Positions 17,119-25,341 are shown, counted from the first letter of the stretch. The stretch is 64,000 bases of DNA from Amphritea balenae (GCF_003858655.1 NZ_RQXV01000001.1:1-64000), one strand, 5' to 3'. Numbers and translations: made by a program. The notes: generated by a model from the letters alone, not told the origin.

Positions 17119-17305
17119 CGTCAGCATTTCGATCCGCAGGATAGCGACCCAATTGCTGCAAAACGTTGCGCCTCATGTCGGCGGCATTAGCCTGCTCGGT
17201 AAAACGCTGCAATACCGAAGATGAGATACCATCAAACAAACCGCTTTCACTCGATATTTCTCTGCGCTGATGATGGCAATGTCGGATTCGGGCGGTGCCA
17301 CACAT
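17051..17305 (-). CDS. Small Cys/His-containing protein, convergent overlap
   Basis: 84 residues, not recognised. The support is the start: ATG 17305 has a perfect AGGAGG 6 nt upstream, the best SD in this part of the window. The N-terminus MCGTARIRHCHHQRR has two Cys and two His in a short space, suggesting a metal or haem site. The middle is a helical stretch (VLQRFTEQANAADMRRNVLQQLG). The C-terminal 22 residues are antisense to the end of the Tyr/His/Arg-rich gene. Confidence 0.55.
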   Translation of the reverse strand: MCGTARIRHCHHQRREISSESGLFDGISSSVLQRFTEQANAADMRRNVLQQLGRYPADRNADVIDIDTSADGDSVDSHALPDPE

Positions 17306-17590
17306 ATCCAGCCTCCTGAAAACAATTATCCAGTTTAGACCGACATTTCAGCACCTGGTTCATCATTAACATTACACTGCGCAACGTTAATTGACTGATG
17401 ATCCCAATGTCTTTTCCCGCTATACTCCGCTACTTAATGATATATCACATAATTTTAACCTAGCGCTCCTCACTTAAGCGTTTAACGTAAAGTGATGAAC
17501 ACTGGAACATTCAGAGCCTGATTAGCGGCATATCATTAATCAAGTCAGATTCGAATAAACAGAGATAAACTGCACCTTAAACAGATGCCA

Positions 17591-17635
17591 GAAAAACCTG
17601 TCTCTGAAAAACCTATCTCTGAAAAACTTATCTCT
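17591..17635 (+). repeat. 15-bp tandem repeat, three units
   Basis: GAAAAACCTGTCTCT, GAAAAACCTATCTCT and GAAAAACTTATCTCT follow each other without gap, then GAAAAAAC. In frame from ATG 17585 they encode an EKPVS-type pentapeptide repeat in a 24-residue ORF ending at 17659. Confidence 0.85.
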
Positions 17636-17667
17636 GAAAAAACAAGGCACAAAGGCTAAGTAAGTAG

Positions 17668-17856
17668 ATGACCGAAACCAATAACACTCAGCAGTGCACT
17701 AAATGCCACTTTGAATTTCCTCAGGCCCGCATCTCTTGCCCATCCTGCGGAATGCCGGTCGAACAAAAGAAAAGCAATGAAAAACCAGTCTTCGTTAAAT
17801 TTTTTATTGCGCTGGTTATCTTCTGCGCTCTGGTCATTTTGATCGCCCCAAGATAA
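17668..17856 (+). CDS. Small zinc-ribbon membrane protein, DnrP-like
   Basis: 62 residues. Two CxxC pairs (Cys10/Cys13 and Cys24/Cys27) form an N-terminal zinc ribbon. A linker with charged residues and one C-terminal transmembrane helix (about 41-58) follow. This architecture is seen in short proteins annotated DnrP in pseudomonads; function unknown. There is no strong SD. The ATG lies 9 nt after a 24-codon repeat ORF, so translational coupling is possible. Confidence 0.65.
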   Translation: MTETNNTQQCTKCHFEFPQARISCPSCGMPVEQKKSNEKPVFVKFFIALVIFCALVILIAPR

Positions 17857-17927
17857 CGATTTCTCAGCCATACAATCACAAGCTTTTTCACTAGAATAAT
17901 GCCAGGAAATAAACCGGAGCTTCTCCC

Positions 17928-18740
17928 TTGCTGAATATCTATGACCAGACAAAACATGCCCTACTGCTGTCTGACCCTGATGAAAAGTTAGAATTTGCCA
18001 TGCAACTGTCAGGCAAATGGGATGCCGGCGAACTGGAATGGCAGGAAGGCGAAGCGCCAGAACTGCTGAATGACCCTGGTCGGCCTGACAAGCCAGAGTT
18101 TGTCCTGCCTGCGGATGTCAACAAACGTAAAATGGGTAAGGAAGAAGGCCGTGCAGCCCTGATTCACGCCCTGGCACATATCGAGCTCACTGCCGTCAAT
18201 CTGGCGTTGGATTCGGTCTATCGATATCGGGATATGCCAAAAGAATATTACGCTGACTGGGTGCAGTGCGCCAAAGAGGAGTCGACCCATTTTTTAGCAC
18301 TACGTAGCAGGCTGCGCGAGATGGGTTACGACTATGGTTACTTCACCGCACACAACGAATTGTGGAATACCGCCGTCGATACCGCCGATGACATGCTAGA
18401 TCGGATGGGAATAGTCCATCGGGTATTTGAAGCGCGCGCCCTGGACGTGGTACCTAAAACCATCAAAAAGTTTGACAACCTGGGTGATCAGAAGATGGTT
18501 AAAATTCTGACCATGATCGCTAACGAAGAGATCGGTCATGTCAGCTCTGGTACCCGATGGTTCCATCATCGCTGCGCAGAAAAAGGTGTTGACCCGGATT
18601 CAACCTTTATTGAGCTACTTTGGAAATATATGAAAGGCCCGCTAAAAGGCCCCTTCAATCATGAAATAAGACTCAAAGCGGGTTTTACCCAGAAAGAACT
18701 GGCGATGATGGAAGGAATGTCTGACGTAGCTAAAGGCTGA
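17928..18740 (+). CDS. DUF455 ferritin-like protein
   Basis: 270 residues. A ferritin-like four-helix domain fills residues 75-235, with candidate di-metal ligands in the helices LIHALAHIELTA, CAKEESTHF, FEARAL and IANEEIGHV (E/H pairs typical of this fold). DUF455 proteins are sometimes called tRNA-hydroxylase-like; the activity is not established. TTG 17928 is the start, with GGAG 8 nt upstream. No operon partner is evident. Confidence 0.82.
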   Translation: MLNIYDQTKHALLLSDPDEKLEFAMQLSGKWDAGELEWQEGEAPELLNDPGRPDKPEFVLPADVNKRKMGKEEGRAALIHALAHIELTAVNLALDSVYRYRDMPKEYYADWVQCAKEESTHFLALRSRLREMGYDYGYFTAHNELWNTAVDTADDMLDRMGIVHRVFEARALDVVPKTIKKFDNLGDQKMVKILTMIANEEIGHVSSGTRWFHHRCAEKGVDPDSTFIELLWKYMKGPLKGPFNHEIRLKAGFTQKELAMMEGMSDVAKG

Positions 18741-18769
18741 TACTTTTTAAACTAAATAAAACCCAAAAT

Positions 18770-18781
18770 GGGTAATTACCC
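18770..18781. repeat. 12-bp perfect palindrome GGGTAATTACCC
   Basis: Perfect dyad 30 bp after the DUF455 stop. It is the right size for a dimeric regulator site or a small hairpin; no partner is known. Confidence 0.5.
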
Positions 18782-18839
18782 GAATAGAATTGATATCTAT
18801 TAAATTGCACGTGCCTCAAAACCGTATAGACTGACTAAT

Positions 18840-18909
18840 ATCCGGGTCCATCTCCAACCGACACTGGTTCTTTCCAGCAGAACCTAACCCCTTGTTGTTG
18901 GGCCCGGAT
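18840..18909. ncRNA. Structured 70-nt element (nested stems)
   Basis: The ends form an 11-bp helix (18840-18850 with 18899-18909, one G-T pair). Inside it CAAC (18855-18858) can pair with GTTG (18894-18897), and GGTTCT (18866-18871) with AGAACC (18879-18884) around a 7-nt loop. No T-tract follows on either strand, so it is not a simple terminator. It lies between convergent genes. It may be a small RNA, an mRNA 3'-end structure or a palindromic repeat. Confidence 0.4.
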
Positions 18910-18921
18910 CTCTTCAACAGC

Positions 18922-19461
18922 TTACTGAACACTCAACTCAGATAATGTCAGATTCAGATGATGGCCTTCATCACTCAAATATATCTCACCATCACTAATT
19001 GATATCGATAATTGCATAGAGCGGCTGACAAACTGCGCTAGCTGCTCGACCTGTTCATCATTAAAACTCCACACACTCACTTTAGGTAATGCGCTAATTA
19101 CAGACCCATGCTTTTGCCACCAGATATCAGCCTCCCGACCATATGCATAGAGTGATATTTTTGGCGCACGGCTCACCGCTTTTCGTATACGCTCTGGAGA
19201 TGCCTGTCCCAACTCTATCCAGTGTTCAACCTGACCGTCCGGGCCAACTTGCCATAGTTCAGGTTCATCCGTCGATGACAGTCCCTTGGTAAAGGAAAGA
19301 TCCTGATGATAATTCAACGCAAATACCATTAAACGAACCATCATACGCTGAAGAGTTTCAGAGGGATGTTGAGCCAGAACTAAGTTACATGACTCATAAC
19401 AATGTCGATCTGTATCGCTGAGCTGCAGATCAACTTTGTAGATAGTGGGCTTAAGGGCCAT
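18922..19461 (-). CDS. yaeQ: YaeQ family protein
   Basis: 179 residues, the standard length. YaeQ has a PD-(D/E)xK nuclease-like fold. The family signatures TIYKVDLQLSDTDR at the N-terminus, SSTDEPELWQ in the middle (with the D-E pair) and the LYAYGREADIWW segment are all present. Cytoplasmic; the physiological role is unclear (E. coli YaeQ suppresses RfaH loss). An AAGG lies upstream of the ATG. Confidence 0.92.
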   Translation of the reverse strand: MALKPTIYKVDLQLSDTDRHCYESCNLVLAQHPSETLQRMMVRLMVFALNYHQDLSFTKGLSSTDEPELWQVGPDGQVEHWIELGQASPERIRKAVSRAPKISLYAYGREADIWWQKHGSVISALPKVSVWSFNDEQVEQLAQFVSRSMQLSISISDGEIYLSDEGHHLNLTLSELSVQ

Positions 19462-19602
19462 GACAACTTACCTTATATTTTCGGACAGGGGGCGCTATTA
19501 TAGCCAGATTGCCCCCTAAAGCATTGCTTTATCCTTAGAGTTTTCAAACTTTAACAACTCAGAGCCCTGCATATAAAACATCAGATAACGAATCAGATAA
19601 TT

Positions 19603-19863
19603 ATGAAATGTCGCTCCGGTTGTGCCGCTTGCTGTATCGCTCCTCATATCAGTACCCCAATACCGAATATGCCGGCAGGCAAGCCTGCCGGAGTACCCTG
19701 CAGTAACCTCGATGCTCAGCTTAACTGTAAAATCTGGAATGATCCTGCCTATCCTGCACTGTGTCAGGCTTTTATCGCCGATCAGGAGCATTGTGGCAAC
19801 AACAGAGTACAAGCCCTGCATATTCTGAACTTGCTGGAAGCTGAAACCGCCCCTGATGTATAA
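19603..19863 (+). CDS. YkgJ-type cysteine-cluster protein
   Basis: 86 residues. The N-terminal MKCRSGCAACC with Cys3, Cys7, Cys10 and Cys11, further Cys at PCSNLD and NCKIW, and a late CQAF complete the zinc/iron-binding CxBC pattern of the YkgJ family. IAPHISTPIPNMPAGKPAGVPC is the typical middle part. The family is thought to bind a metal centre; the reaction is unknown. Confidence 0.85.
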   Translation: MKCRSGCAACCIAPHISTPIPNMPAGKPAGVPCSNLDAQLNCKIWNDPAYPALCQAFIADQEHCGNNRVQALHILNLLEAETAPDV

Positions 19864-19966
19864 CTGCTTGCCATCTTTAACACTCCACTATATTTAACAG
19901 TCAAGGCGATTAAGCTAAACTGCCTGCCTTGTTATTTTGATATATCGCTACCGGAAACCGCTGACT

Positions 19967-21034
19967 ATGGATCTGAAATTTCTTGCCATTCGAGAACTGA
20001 TTAAAGAAGCCGACGACAGTGTCGCTACTATCAGCGAAAAAGGGGGACCGATCGATATAGATCATCCCATGGCACAACAGCTTTTTAATGCGCTGGCCGC
20101 CGCTTATGGTCGCCGTTCTGCCCTGACTCACGGTTCTTTCAACGAAGAAAACAGTGAAGGCTACCCTTTTATTTCCAATTTCGAACAATTCATTCAGGGT
20201 CCTGCTGACGAGCAGAAGTTCCTGACCCTTTGTGATCAGGCTTTGGCACAACTGGCGGCGTCCCTGCAACAGCCCTCCGCCCGCTCAGCTACCGGTGGCT
20301 ATGCCATCTTTATGTACTACTCCTCAGATGTATTCGATTTTCTGCTGATCGCATTGGTAAGAGATAAAACAGGGGTAGCCTTTGATGATGAGCTGAACCC
20401 TACCAAAGTCACTGAAGTGGACCTGGAAAAACTGCATCAGGCCGCCAGAATCAATATCACGACCTACAAAGAAGGCACTGATAGCTACCTGAGTTTCATC
20501 GGCACTAAACGTAAAGGCGATATTACTCATTATTTCTCTAATGCATTAGGTTGCACCGATGTCGTGCCATCGAAAAAATCGACTTCAGACCTGATCCGCG
20601 CCAGTGAGGATTTTTGTCGCCAGAATAATCTGCATGAAAGGCAGGAAGAGATTGTTGAAGATGTGGTCAGTTACCTGTCACGCCAGCGGGGTGAAAAACA
20701 ATCGGCCTACCTGCCAGATGTTGAGCAGATCTTTGATAACTATATTCCGCCTGAGCAGGCAGAAAAACCATCAGCCCGCTTTGGTAAATTTGCTAACTCT
20801 GAAGAATATCAGGTTAGTCATGAGTTTCAGCCTCATACCAGTACCATCAACGCCTACACTAAAGTAAAAACCAAGATGGATAACTGGCAGCTGGATTTCT
20901 CCAAGCGTTCATTGGGCCACCTGCATACCAACAGTGAAATTGAATTTGATGCGCAGACAAACTCACTACGTATTAATCGATTATCCACTAAAGTAATTGA
21001 GCAACTTAAAAGCGCGCTTGAAGAGGGTAGCTAG
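19967..21034 (+). CDS. Nucleoid-associated protein, NdpA/YejK family
   Basis: 355 residues from ATG 19967. The NdpA/YejK family covers nearly the whole length: the N-terminal helical part with FSNALGCTD-like sequence in the middle (about residue 195), and a C-terminal beta-rich domain. E. coli YejK associates with the nucleoid and binds topoisomerase IV. An upstream in-frame ATG at 19937 lacks SD support. Single gene. Confidence 0.85.
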   Translation: MDLKFLAIRELIKEADDSVATISEKGGPIDIDHPMAQQLFNALAAAYGRRSALTHGSFNEENSEGYPFISNFEQFIQGPADEQKFLTLCDQALAQLAASLQQPSARSATGGYAIFMYYSSDVFDFLLIALVRDKTGVAFDDELNPTKVTEVDLEKLHQAARINITTYKEGTDSYLSFIGTKRKGDITHYFSNALGCTDVVPSKKSTSDLIRASEDFCRQNNLHERQEEIVEDVVSYLSRQRGEKQSAYLPDVEQIFDNYIPPEQAEKPSARFGKFANSEEYQVSHEFQPHTSTINAYTKVKTKMDNWQLDFSKRSLGHLHTNSEIEFDAQTNSLRINRLSTKVIEQLKSALEEGS

Positions 21035-21160
21035 TTCCTCAAGGCTTAATCAGGCCCTGCAGTAAGGGCCTCTCTGCTCCAGTGATAATTCATATCGGCT
21101 TCATCTCCTCGTCACACAAGCGTCATACTCTATCCCTAGTCTGCAACTGAGAAACATTTT

Positions 21161-21231
21161 TTGTGCGGCGCACAAAAATGTTGACCTTAAGCTTTTTTTG
21201 GTTAAAATAGACGCAATTGTGCACTGCAACA
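21161..21231 (+). promoter_or_regulatory. Phasin promoter 1 with two operator sites
   Basis: -35 TTGACC (21181-21186) and -10 TAAAAT (21203-21208) are 16 bp apart. Two copies of TTGTGC-N3-GCA flank the promoter: 21161-21175 (inside a longer dyad of T- and A-runs) upstream of -35, and 21217-21231 over the start of transcription. This resembles autoregulated phasin promoters that bind the PHA-sensing repressor PhaR at TGC/GCA dyads. Confidence 0.75.
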
Positions 21232-21250
21232 TAAATTTCTGGAGATTAAC

Positions 21251-21559
21251 ATGATCAACGCTAACATCGATTTTCAAAAGCCTTTCGCTTCAATCCAAGC
21301 CCTGATGGGTCTGCAAACTGCAGCTATCACTAAGACTGTTGAACTGCAGAAGCTGTCCGGTGAGCAACTGGCTAACTTCTTCAAAGTTGAAGCTGAAAAA
21401 GCTCAGCAGCTGAAGTCACCTGAAGAGTTCGTACAGTTTAACGTTGAATCTAACAAAGCACTGTTTGAGCTGCTGAAAGTTCAAGGCGAAGCTTTTACTT
21501 CCCTGGCTAAACTTTCTGGCGAGCAAGCAATCGCTGAAATTCAGAAGATGGCTGTTTAA
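21251..21559 (+). CDS. phaP: Phasin family protein (copy 1)
   Basis: 102 residues, a short helical phasin (PF09361). Phasins coat polyhydroxyalkanoate granules and control their size. It has the phasin pattern: an FQKPFASIQALM helix, a central KLSGEQLANFFKVEAEKA, and SNKALFELLKVQGEAFTSLAK. No signal peptide. GGAG lies 7 nt before the ATG. It shares about half its residues with the second phasin 288 bp downstream; both have the same promoter layout and own terminators. Confidence 0.92.
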   Translation: MINANIDFQKPFASIQALMGLQTAAITKTVELQKLSGEQLANFFKVEAEKAQQLKSPEEFVQFNVESNKALFELLKVQGEAFTSLAKLSGEQAIAEIQKMAV

Positions 21560-21581
21560 TTCTTTAAACAGAGTCTTTAAA

Positions 21582-21612
21582 AAAACCGGCAGAGAGATCT
21601 GCCGGTTTTTTT
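21582..21612 (+). terminator. Rho-independent terminator after phasin 1
   Basis: 12-bp stem AAAACCGGCAGA / TCTGCCGGTTTT with loop GAGA and a trailing T-run. Confidence 0.95.
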
Positions 21613-21747
21613 GTGCCTGCGAGAAATTATTAGTGCATATTATCTTTATAATGATGGCCTTAAGCCTCTGTCTCCAACATGACAGCCAGAACTTAAGCCC
21701 CCCCTAAGTACTGTAAAATCAGCATATTGGTCATAAAACTCATTTTT

Positions 21748-21822
21748 TTGTGCACCGCAACAAAATAAAGATTGACTTCGATTCTGAGTTCTCTAAAATA
21801 GACTCCATTGTGCGATGCAGCA
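21748..21822 (+). promoter_or_regulatory. Phasin promoter 2 with two operator sites
   Basis: -35 TTGACT (21772-21777), 16-bp spacer, -10 TAAAAT (21794-21799). Operator copies TTGTGC-N3-GCA lie at 21748-21762 and 21808-21822. The downstream site begins 14 bp after the start of the -10, exactly as in phasin promoter 1, so the two control regions are paralogous. Confidence 0.75.
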
Positions 21823-21846
21823 TACGAACCTTAATGGAGATACACC

Positions 21847-22152
21847 ATGTCTAACAACATCGATTTTCAAAAATCTTTTGATTCCGTAAAGACTCTGATG
21901 GAAATGCAAGCTGCTGCTATCAGCAAGTCTGTTGAACTTCAGAAGCAGTCTGGCGAGCAACTGGCTTCTTTCTTCCAAACTGAAGCTGAAAAAGCTAAAG
22001 GCCTGAAGACTCCTGAAGACGTAGTTAAGTTCAACATCGACGCTAACACTGCTCTGTTCGAGCTGCTGAAAGCACAAGGTGAAGCATTCACTACTCTGGC
22101 TAAAGAAGCTGGTGAATCTGCTATGGCTGAAGTAACTAAACTGGCTAAGTAA
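21847..22152 (+). CDS. phaP: Phasin family protein (copy 2)
   Basis: 101 residues, the same domain and length as the phasin at 21251 (shared NIDFQK, SVELQKQSGEQLA, NTALFELLKAQGEAF). The codon choice is highly uniform (GAA, GCT, CTG, AAA), as in strongly expressed genes. A GGAGA lies before the ATG. Terminator at 22167. Tandem phasin genes under identical control suggest high granule-protein demand or specialised granule proteins. Confidence 0.92.
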   Translation: MSNNIDFQKSFDSVKTLMEMQAAAISKSVELQKQSGEQLASFFQTEAEKAKGLKTPEDVVKFNIDANTALFELLKAQGEAFTTLAKEAGESAMAEVTKLAK

Positions 22153-22164
22153 TTAGCAAGTTGT

Positions 22165-22193
22165 AAAAAAGCCCCACTATGTGGGGCTTTTTT
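22165..22193 (+). terminator. Rho-independent terminator after phasin 2
   Basis: Stem AAAAGCCCCAC / GTGGGGCTTTT, loop TAT, T-run. Confidence 0.95.
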
Positions 22194-22427
22194 GTTTCTG
22201 AACTTTCTCTCTCAACTTCACTTTCCTGTCGTATTCTCTAGCCTTACTCTCCAGTCTTTCTCTATTGCCTTATTCTCAAAGCTTACTACCTCAATTTGCA
22301 TCACCCGCTTTATCCTCTTCACTTTAGTATCCCTTCTCGTCTACCGGCTATCTTGGCTTATATCATTTATAGCGCTAATTACTTCTATACTTGAATGGCA
22401 ACACCCTAGCTATAAATGGTGAAAAAT

Positions 22428-22688
22428 ATGAAACTCATTACACATTGGGCAGCGATAGCAATACTGGCGATGCTGGCCAGTGGCTGTGCCACAAACACAT
22501 CTGAAATGGACACCATCCGAAGTTTAGCCGAACAAGCAATAGCTCAATCTGAACGCGCCAGCGCTCAGGCTGCAAATGCTGAGGCGAAAGCTGACCAAGC
22601 GATGAAAGCAGCAAATGAAGCACAACAGTGCTGCCTGGAAAATAGCGAAAAAATTGATCGTGCATTTGAACGTACAATGGCGAAATAA
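22428..22688 (+). CDS. Lpp/OprI-like murein lipoprotein
   Basis: 86 residues from ATG 22428 (an in-frame ATG at 22416 is also possible). Signal peptide with lipobox LASGC (Cys near residue 20), then an alanine-rich heptad region (AEQAIAQSERASAQAANAEAKADQ) of the Lpp alanine-zipper type, and a C-terminal lysine. In Lpp the C-terminal Lys is joined to peptidoglycan by L,D-transpeptidases. A convergent L,D-transpeptidase gene lies 35 bp away, which supports this role. A CC pair before the C-terminus is unusual. Confidence 0.8.
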   Translation: MKLITHWAAIAILAMLASGCATNTSEMDTIRSLAEQAIAQSERASAQAANAEAKADQAMKAANEAQQCCLENSEKIDRAFERTMAK

Positions 22689-22723
22689 AAGAACGACTGG
22701 TCCTATTTCTAATAATAAGAGCC

Positions 22724-23704
22724 CTACTGGCGAACAGGTGGTAACCTGCGCCCGATAATAGCGGGTACCCCATCAGCACGTCGATGAACCTGTTCGACCA
22801 GAGACCAGTTGACCTCGAACCCACCACTCATCGCTACCTGTTGAATGTCCTGCCTGTAGTTTTCTTCATTAATGACATAACGGCTATAACTGGCAGGATG
22901 ACTTTCCAGATAGAGAAAATCACCACGCCACCCCACTTTATCCGGCTGATCAATTATCCAGACAGGGGTATCAAGGGCAACGCGATTAAACAGCGCTTTA
23001 ATATCTTCAGGAAACAGGCGAATGCAACCGTGACTCACTCGCATGCCAATACCATCCGGACGATTAGTACCATGTAACAGGTATCCCGGTATTGATAGCA
23101 GCATCGCAAACTCACCCAGAGGATTATCTGGCCCGGGCGGTACCTGATTTGGCAGCTCAATCCCCTGCTGTCGATACTCCTCAACAATAGAGGGGGGCGG
23201 CGTCCAGGACGGTGCTGTTATTTTATTTATGACTCTGGCAGGCCCTATCGGTGTTTGCCAGCCTTCCCGCCCTATACCAACCGGCACAGTGACCAGTCTT
23301 CTTGTATCCTCCGATATCGGCTCTGGAAAAAAATAAAGTCTGCGCTCAGCCAGATTCAGCGTAATACCCCGCCGGGGCGTCGCTGGTAGAATAAATAACT
23401 GCGGTATCCTGATCCGGGATCCCTCACCGGGTAACCAGAGATTCACCTGACTATTAGCCCGGGTAATCTCGTTATAACCAACATTATTCTGCCGGGCTAT
23501 ATCCAGTAACGTATCCTCATATCGGGCATAGGTATAGCTCACTGCACCTACCAGGTAATCATTATTTCTATATTGATATTCGGTGGCAGAAACGATATTT
23601 ACAGAAACCAATATCAGCGATAGTAATAACCACTGCCCAACTAAACGGAGCTGTTTTTTAGCCATTCGTAGAAAACATTGAGTTACTACAGACAGAGACA
23701 ACAT
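22724..23704 (-). CDS. L,D-transpeptidase (YkuD), ErfK/YbiS-like
   Basis: 326 residues. N-terminal signal or anchor (about 20-40), a LysM-like segment (residues 50-100: YTYARYEDTLLDIARQNNVG, WLPGEGSRIRIP) and the YkuD catalytic domain (about 115-255), with His211 and the SHGCIRL motif carrying Cys227. This layout matches the ErfK/YbiS/YcfS enzymes that attach Lpp to meso-DAP of peptidoglycan in the periplasm. The ATG at 23704 has AGGGTG upstream; Met14 is an alternative start. Tail-to-tail with the Lpp-like gene. Confidence 0.9.
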   Translation of the reverse strand: MLSLSVVTQCFLRMAKKQLRLVGQWLLLSLILVSVNIVSATEYQYRNNDYLVGAVSYTYARYEDTLLDIARQNNVGYNEITRANSQVNLWLPGEGSRIRIPQLFILPATPRRGITLNLAERRLYFFPEPISEDTRRLVTVPVGIGREGWQTPIGPARVINKITAPSWTPPPSIVEEYRQQGIELPNQVPPGPDNPLGEFAMLLSIPGYLLHGTNRPDGIGMRVSHGCIRLFPEDIKALFNRVALDTPVWIIDQPDKVGWRGDFLYLESHPASYSRYVINEENYRQDIQQVAMSGGFEVNWSLVEQVHRRADGVPAIIGRRLPPVRQ

Positions 23705-23790
23705 CAGAACACCCTGAGTTTATGGCAACAGGCGTGTCATAAATCCTATACTTGTTACCCTAAAATTAGTCAGCCTTAGCGCAGAAAGCA

Positions 23791-23815
23791 AAACGCCCGG
23801 CAAGCCGGGCGTACT
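23791..23815 (-). terminator. Terminator at the end of the hup/hyp/hoxA operon
   Basis: Minus-strand stem ACGCCCGGC-TT-GCCGGGCGT followed by TTTG, 27 bp after the hoxA stop. Confidence 0.8.
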
Positions 23816-23841
23816 AAAATATAAAGATGATTTTTTAAGGC

Positions 23842-25338
23842 TTAGTGCTCGCAGTCAGACGCTGCTGACTTTTCATCCGCTAAGACTGATGTAACCCGTT
23901 CCAACTGATAACGCTCAAGCTTCGAACGCAATCCCACACGGGACAAACCCAGCTCACGTGAAGCCTGACTCTTATTCCAACGATGACGAATAAGGGCTTC
24001 TTTAAGAATCCGTTTTTCTAATGCTTCTATCCGGTCTTTAAGACTACCATCAAGACCTGCTAACAGCTCCAGCTCGCTCCCCTCTTCCGCAGGAGCAGCC
24101 CTTAATACCCGTGGCGATAACAGATCAGCCCCCAACTGCTCGCCATTAGCCAGTACCAGCATACGCCGAACCTCATTCTGCAGTTCCCGCACGTTACCTG
24201 GCCAACAATAAGCCTGCATACAGACCAGCGCTTCATCAGTGAACCCCTGCACCGGTTTATCGAATTCAACTATCGCCTTTTCCAGAAAGCCCTGTGCCAG
24301 CATCGGTATATCAACCTTACGTTGAGACAACTCGGGCAGTGTTAAAGTAACTTCAGCCAGTCGATAGTAAAGATCCTGACGGAAACGGCCGGCCCGAACC
24401 TCTTCTTCCAGATCACGGTTAGTGGAAGCGACGACCCTGACATCGACTTTACGACGACGATTATCACCCAAAGGCCGAACCTCTCGCTCCTGCAACACAC
24501 GTAAGAGTTTTACCTGGAAGGATGGACTGATTTCACCTATCTCGTCCAGAAAAATCGTACCGCCATTGGCCTGTTCAAACAGTCCAACATGATCACTGAT
24601 AGCGCCTGTGAAAGAACCTTTCTTATGCCCAAACAGTTCAGAGGAGAGAAGCTCATCAGGCATGGCTCCGCAGTTTTCAACGACAAAAGACTGATCAGCA
24701 CGCAAGCTATTGTAATGAAGTGCCCGGGCAAACAGCTCTTTACCGGTACCGGATGGACCGGTAATCAGAACCGAAATATCAAAAGGTGCGACTCTGGCTG
24801 CCTGATCACACAACTGGTTTAACGGGCTATTATCTGAGCGACGAATCTCATTCAGCTGAAAGCCTGATTTAAGCAGGGCTTTTTTATCACTGACATTGCG
24901 TTCAACCTGATCTGCCGTAAGACGCATCTCCATTGTCAGCAATTCATTTTCATTCTGTAGCTGACACAACTGACAGGCGTTACGCACTACCATCAAAAGG
25001 TTTTCGGGATGCCAGGGTTTAGTAATGTACTGATAGATACCCGCTTCATTCAGGCCCCGGATAATATCCTCAGAATCGGTATAACCTGACAGAATCATTC
25101 TAGCCGGTTCAGGCCAACGTTGCCTTACCTCCGTCAACAACTCTACCCCTGTGGCCCCCGGCATGCGTTGATCACAGATGATTGCTTCAACCTGGTTATC
25201 CTCCAGAATAGCTAACGCATCTGCTGCACTGGATGCAGTGAGTACATCAAACTCTTCATCCAGGGTACGTTCCAGTGTTTCCAGTGAACGAATCTCATCA
25301 TCAACACAAAGTACCAGCGGACGTTTTTTAGTTAGCAT
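23842..25338 (-). CDS. hoxA: Sigma54-dependent hydrogenase regulator HoxA/HupR
   Basis: 498 residues. A receiver domain (residues 8-120, phosphoacceptor Asp56 in ICDQRMPG), a sigma54 AAA+ domain (Walker A GPSGTGKE, GSFTGA loop, Walker B GTIFLDEIGE, then the R-finger region), and a Fis-type helix-turn-helix (NKSQASRELGLSRVGLRSKLERY). Next to hypB, this is the HoxA/HupR1 activator of uptake hydrogenase genes. The sigma54-interacting loop reads GSFTGA instead of the commoner GAFTGA. Its target is probably the sigma54 promoter at 39204 before hupS. The cognate kinase is not in the window. Confidence 0.9.
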   Translation of the reverse strand: MLTKKRPLVLCVDDEIRSLETLERTLDEEFDVLTASSAADALAILEDNQVEAIICDQRMPGATGVELLTEVRQRWPEPARMILSGYTDSEDIIRGLNEAGIYQYITKPWHPENLLMVVRNACQLCQLQNENELLTMEMRLTADQVERNVSDKKALLKSGFQLNEIRRSDNSPLNQLCDQAARVAPFDISVLITGPSGTGKELFARALHYNSLRADQSFVVENCGAMPDELLSSELFGHKKGSFTGAISDHVGLFEQANGGTIFLDEIGEISPSFQVKLLRVLQEREVRPLGDNRRRKVDVRVVASTNRDLEEEVRAGRFRQDLYYRLAEVTLTLPELSQRKVDIPMLAQGFLEKAIVEFDKPVQGFTDEALVCMQAYCWPGNVRELQNEVRRMLVLANGEQLGADLLSPRVLRAAPAEEGSELELLAGLDGSLKDRIEALEKRILKEALIRHRWNKSQASRELGLSRVGLRSKLERYQLERVTSVLADEKSAASDCEH

Positions 25339-25341
25339 GAA

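Noticed and set aside
17509-17524. GG-N10-GC spacing resembling sigma54
   Set aside because: The -12 part reads AGAGC, far from TTGC, and there is no activator context.
18854-18903. Possible integron attC site (GTTGGGC and CCAAC)
   Set aside because: The left end does not fit RYYYAAC and no integrase or cassette structure is near.
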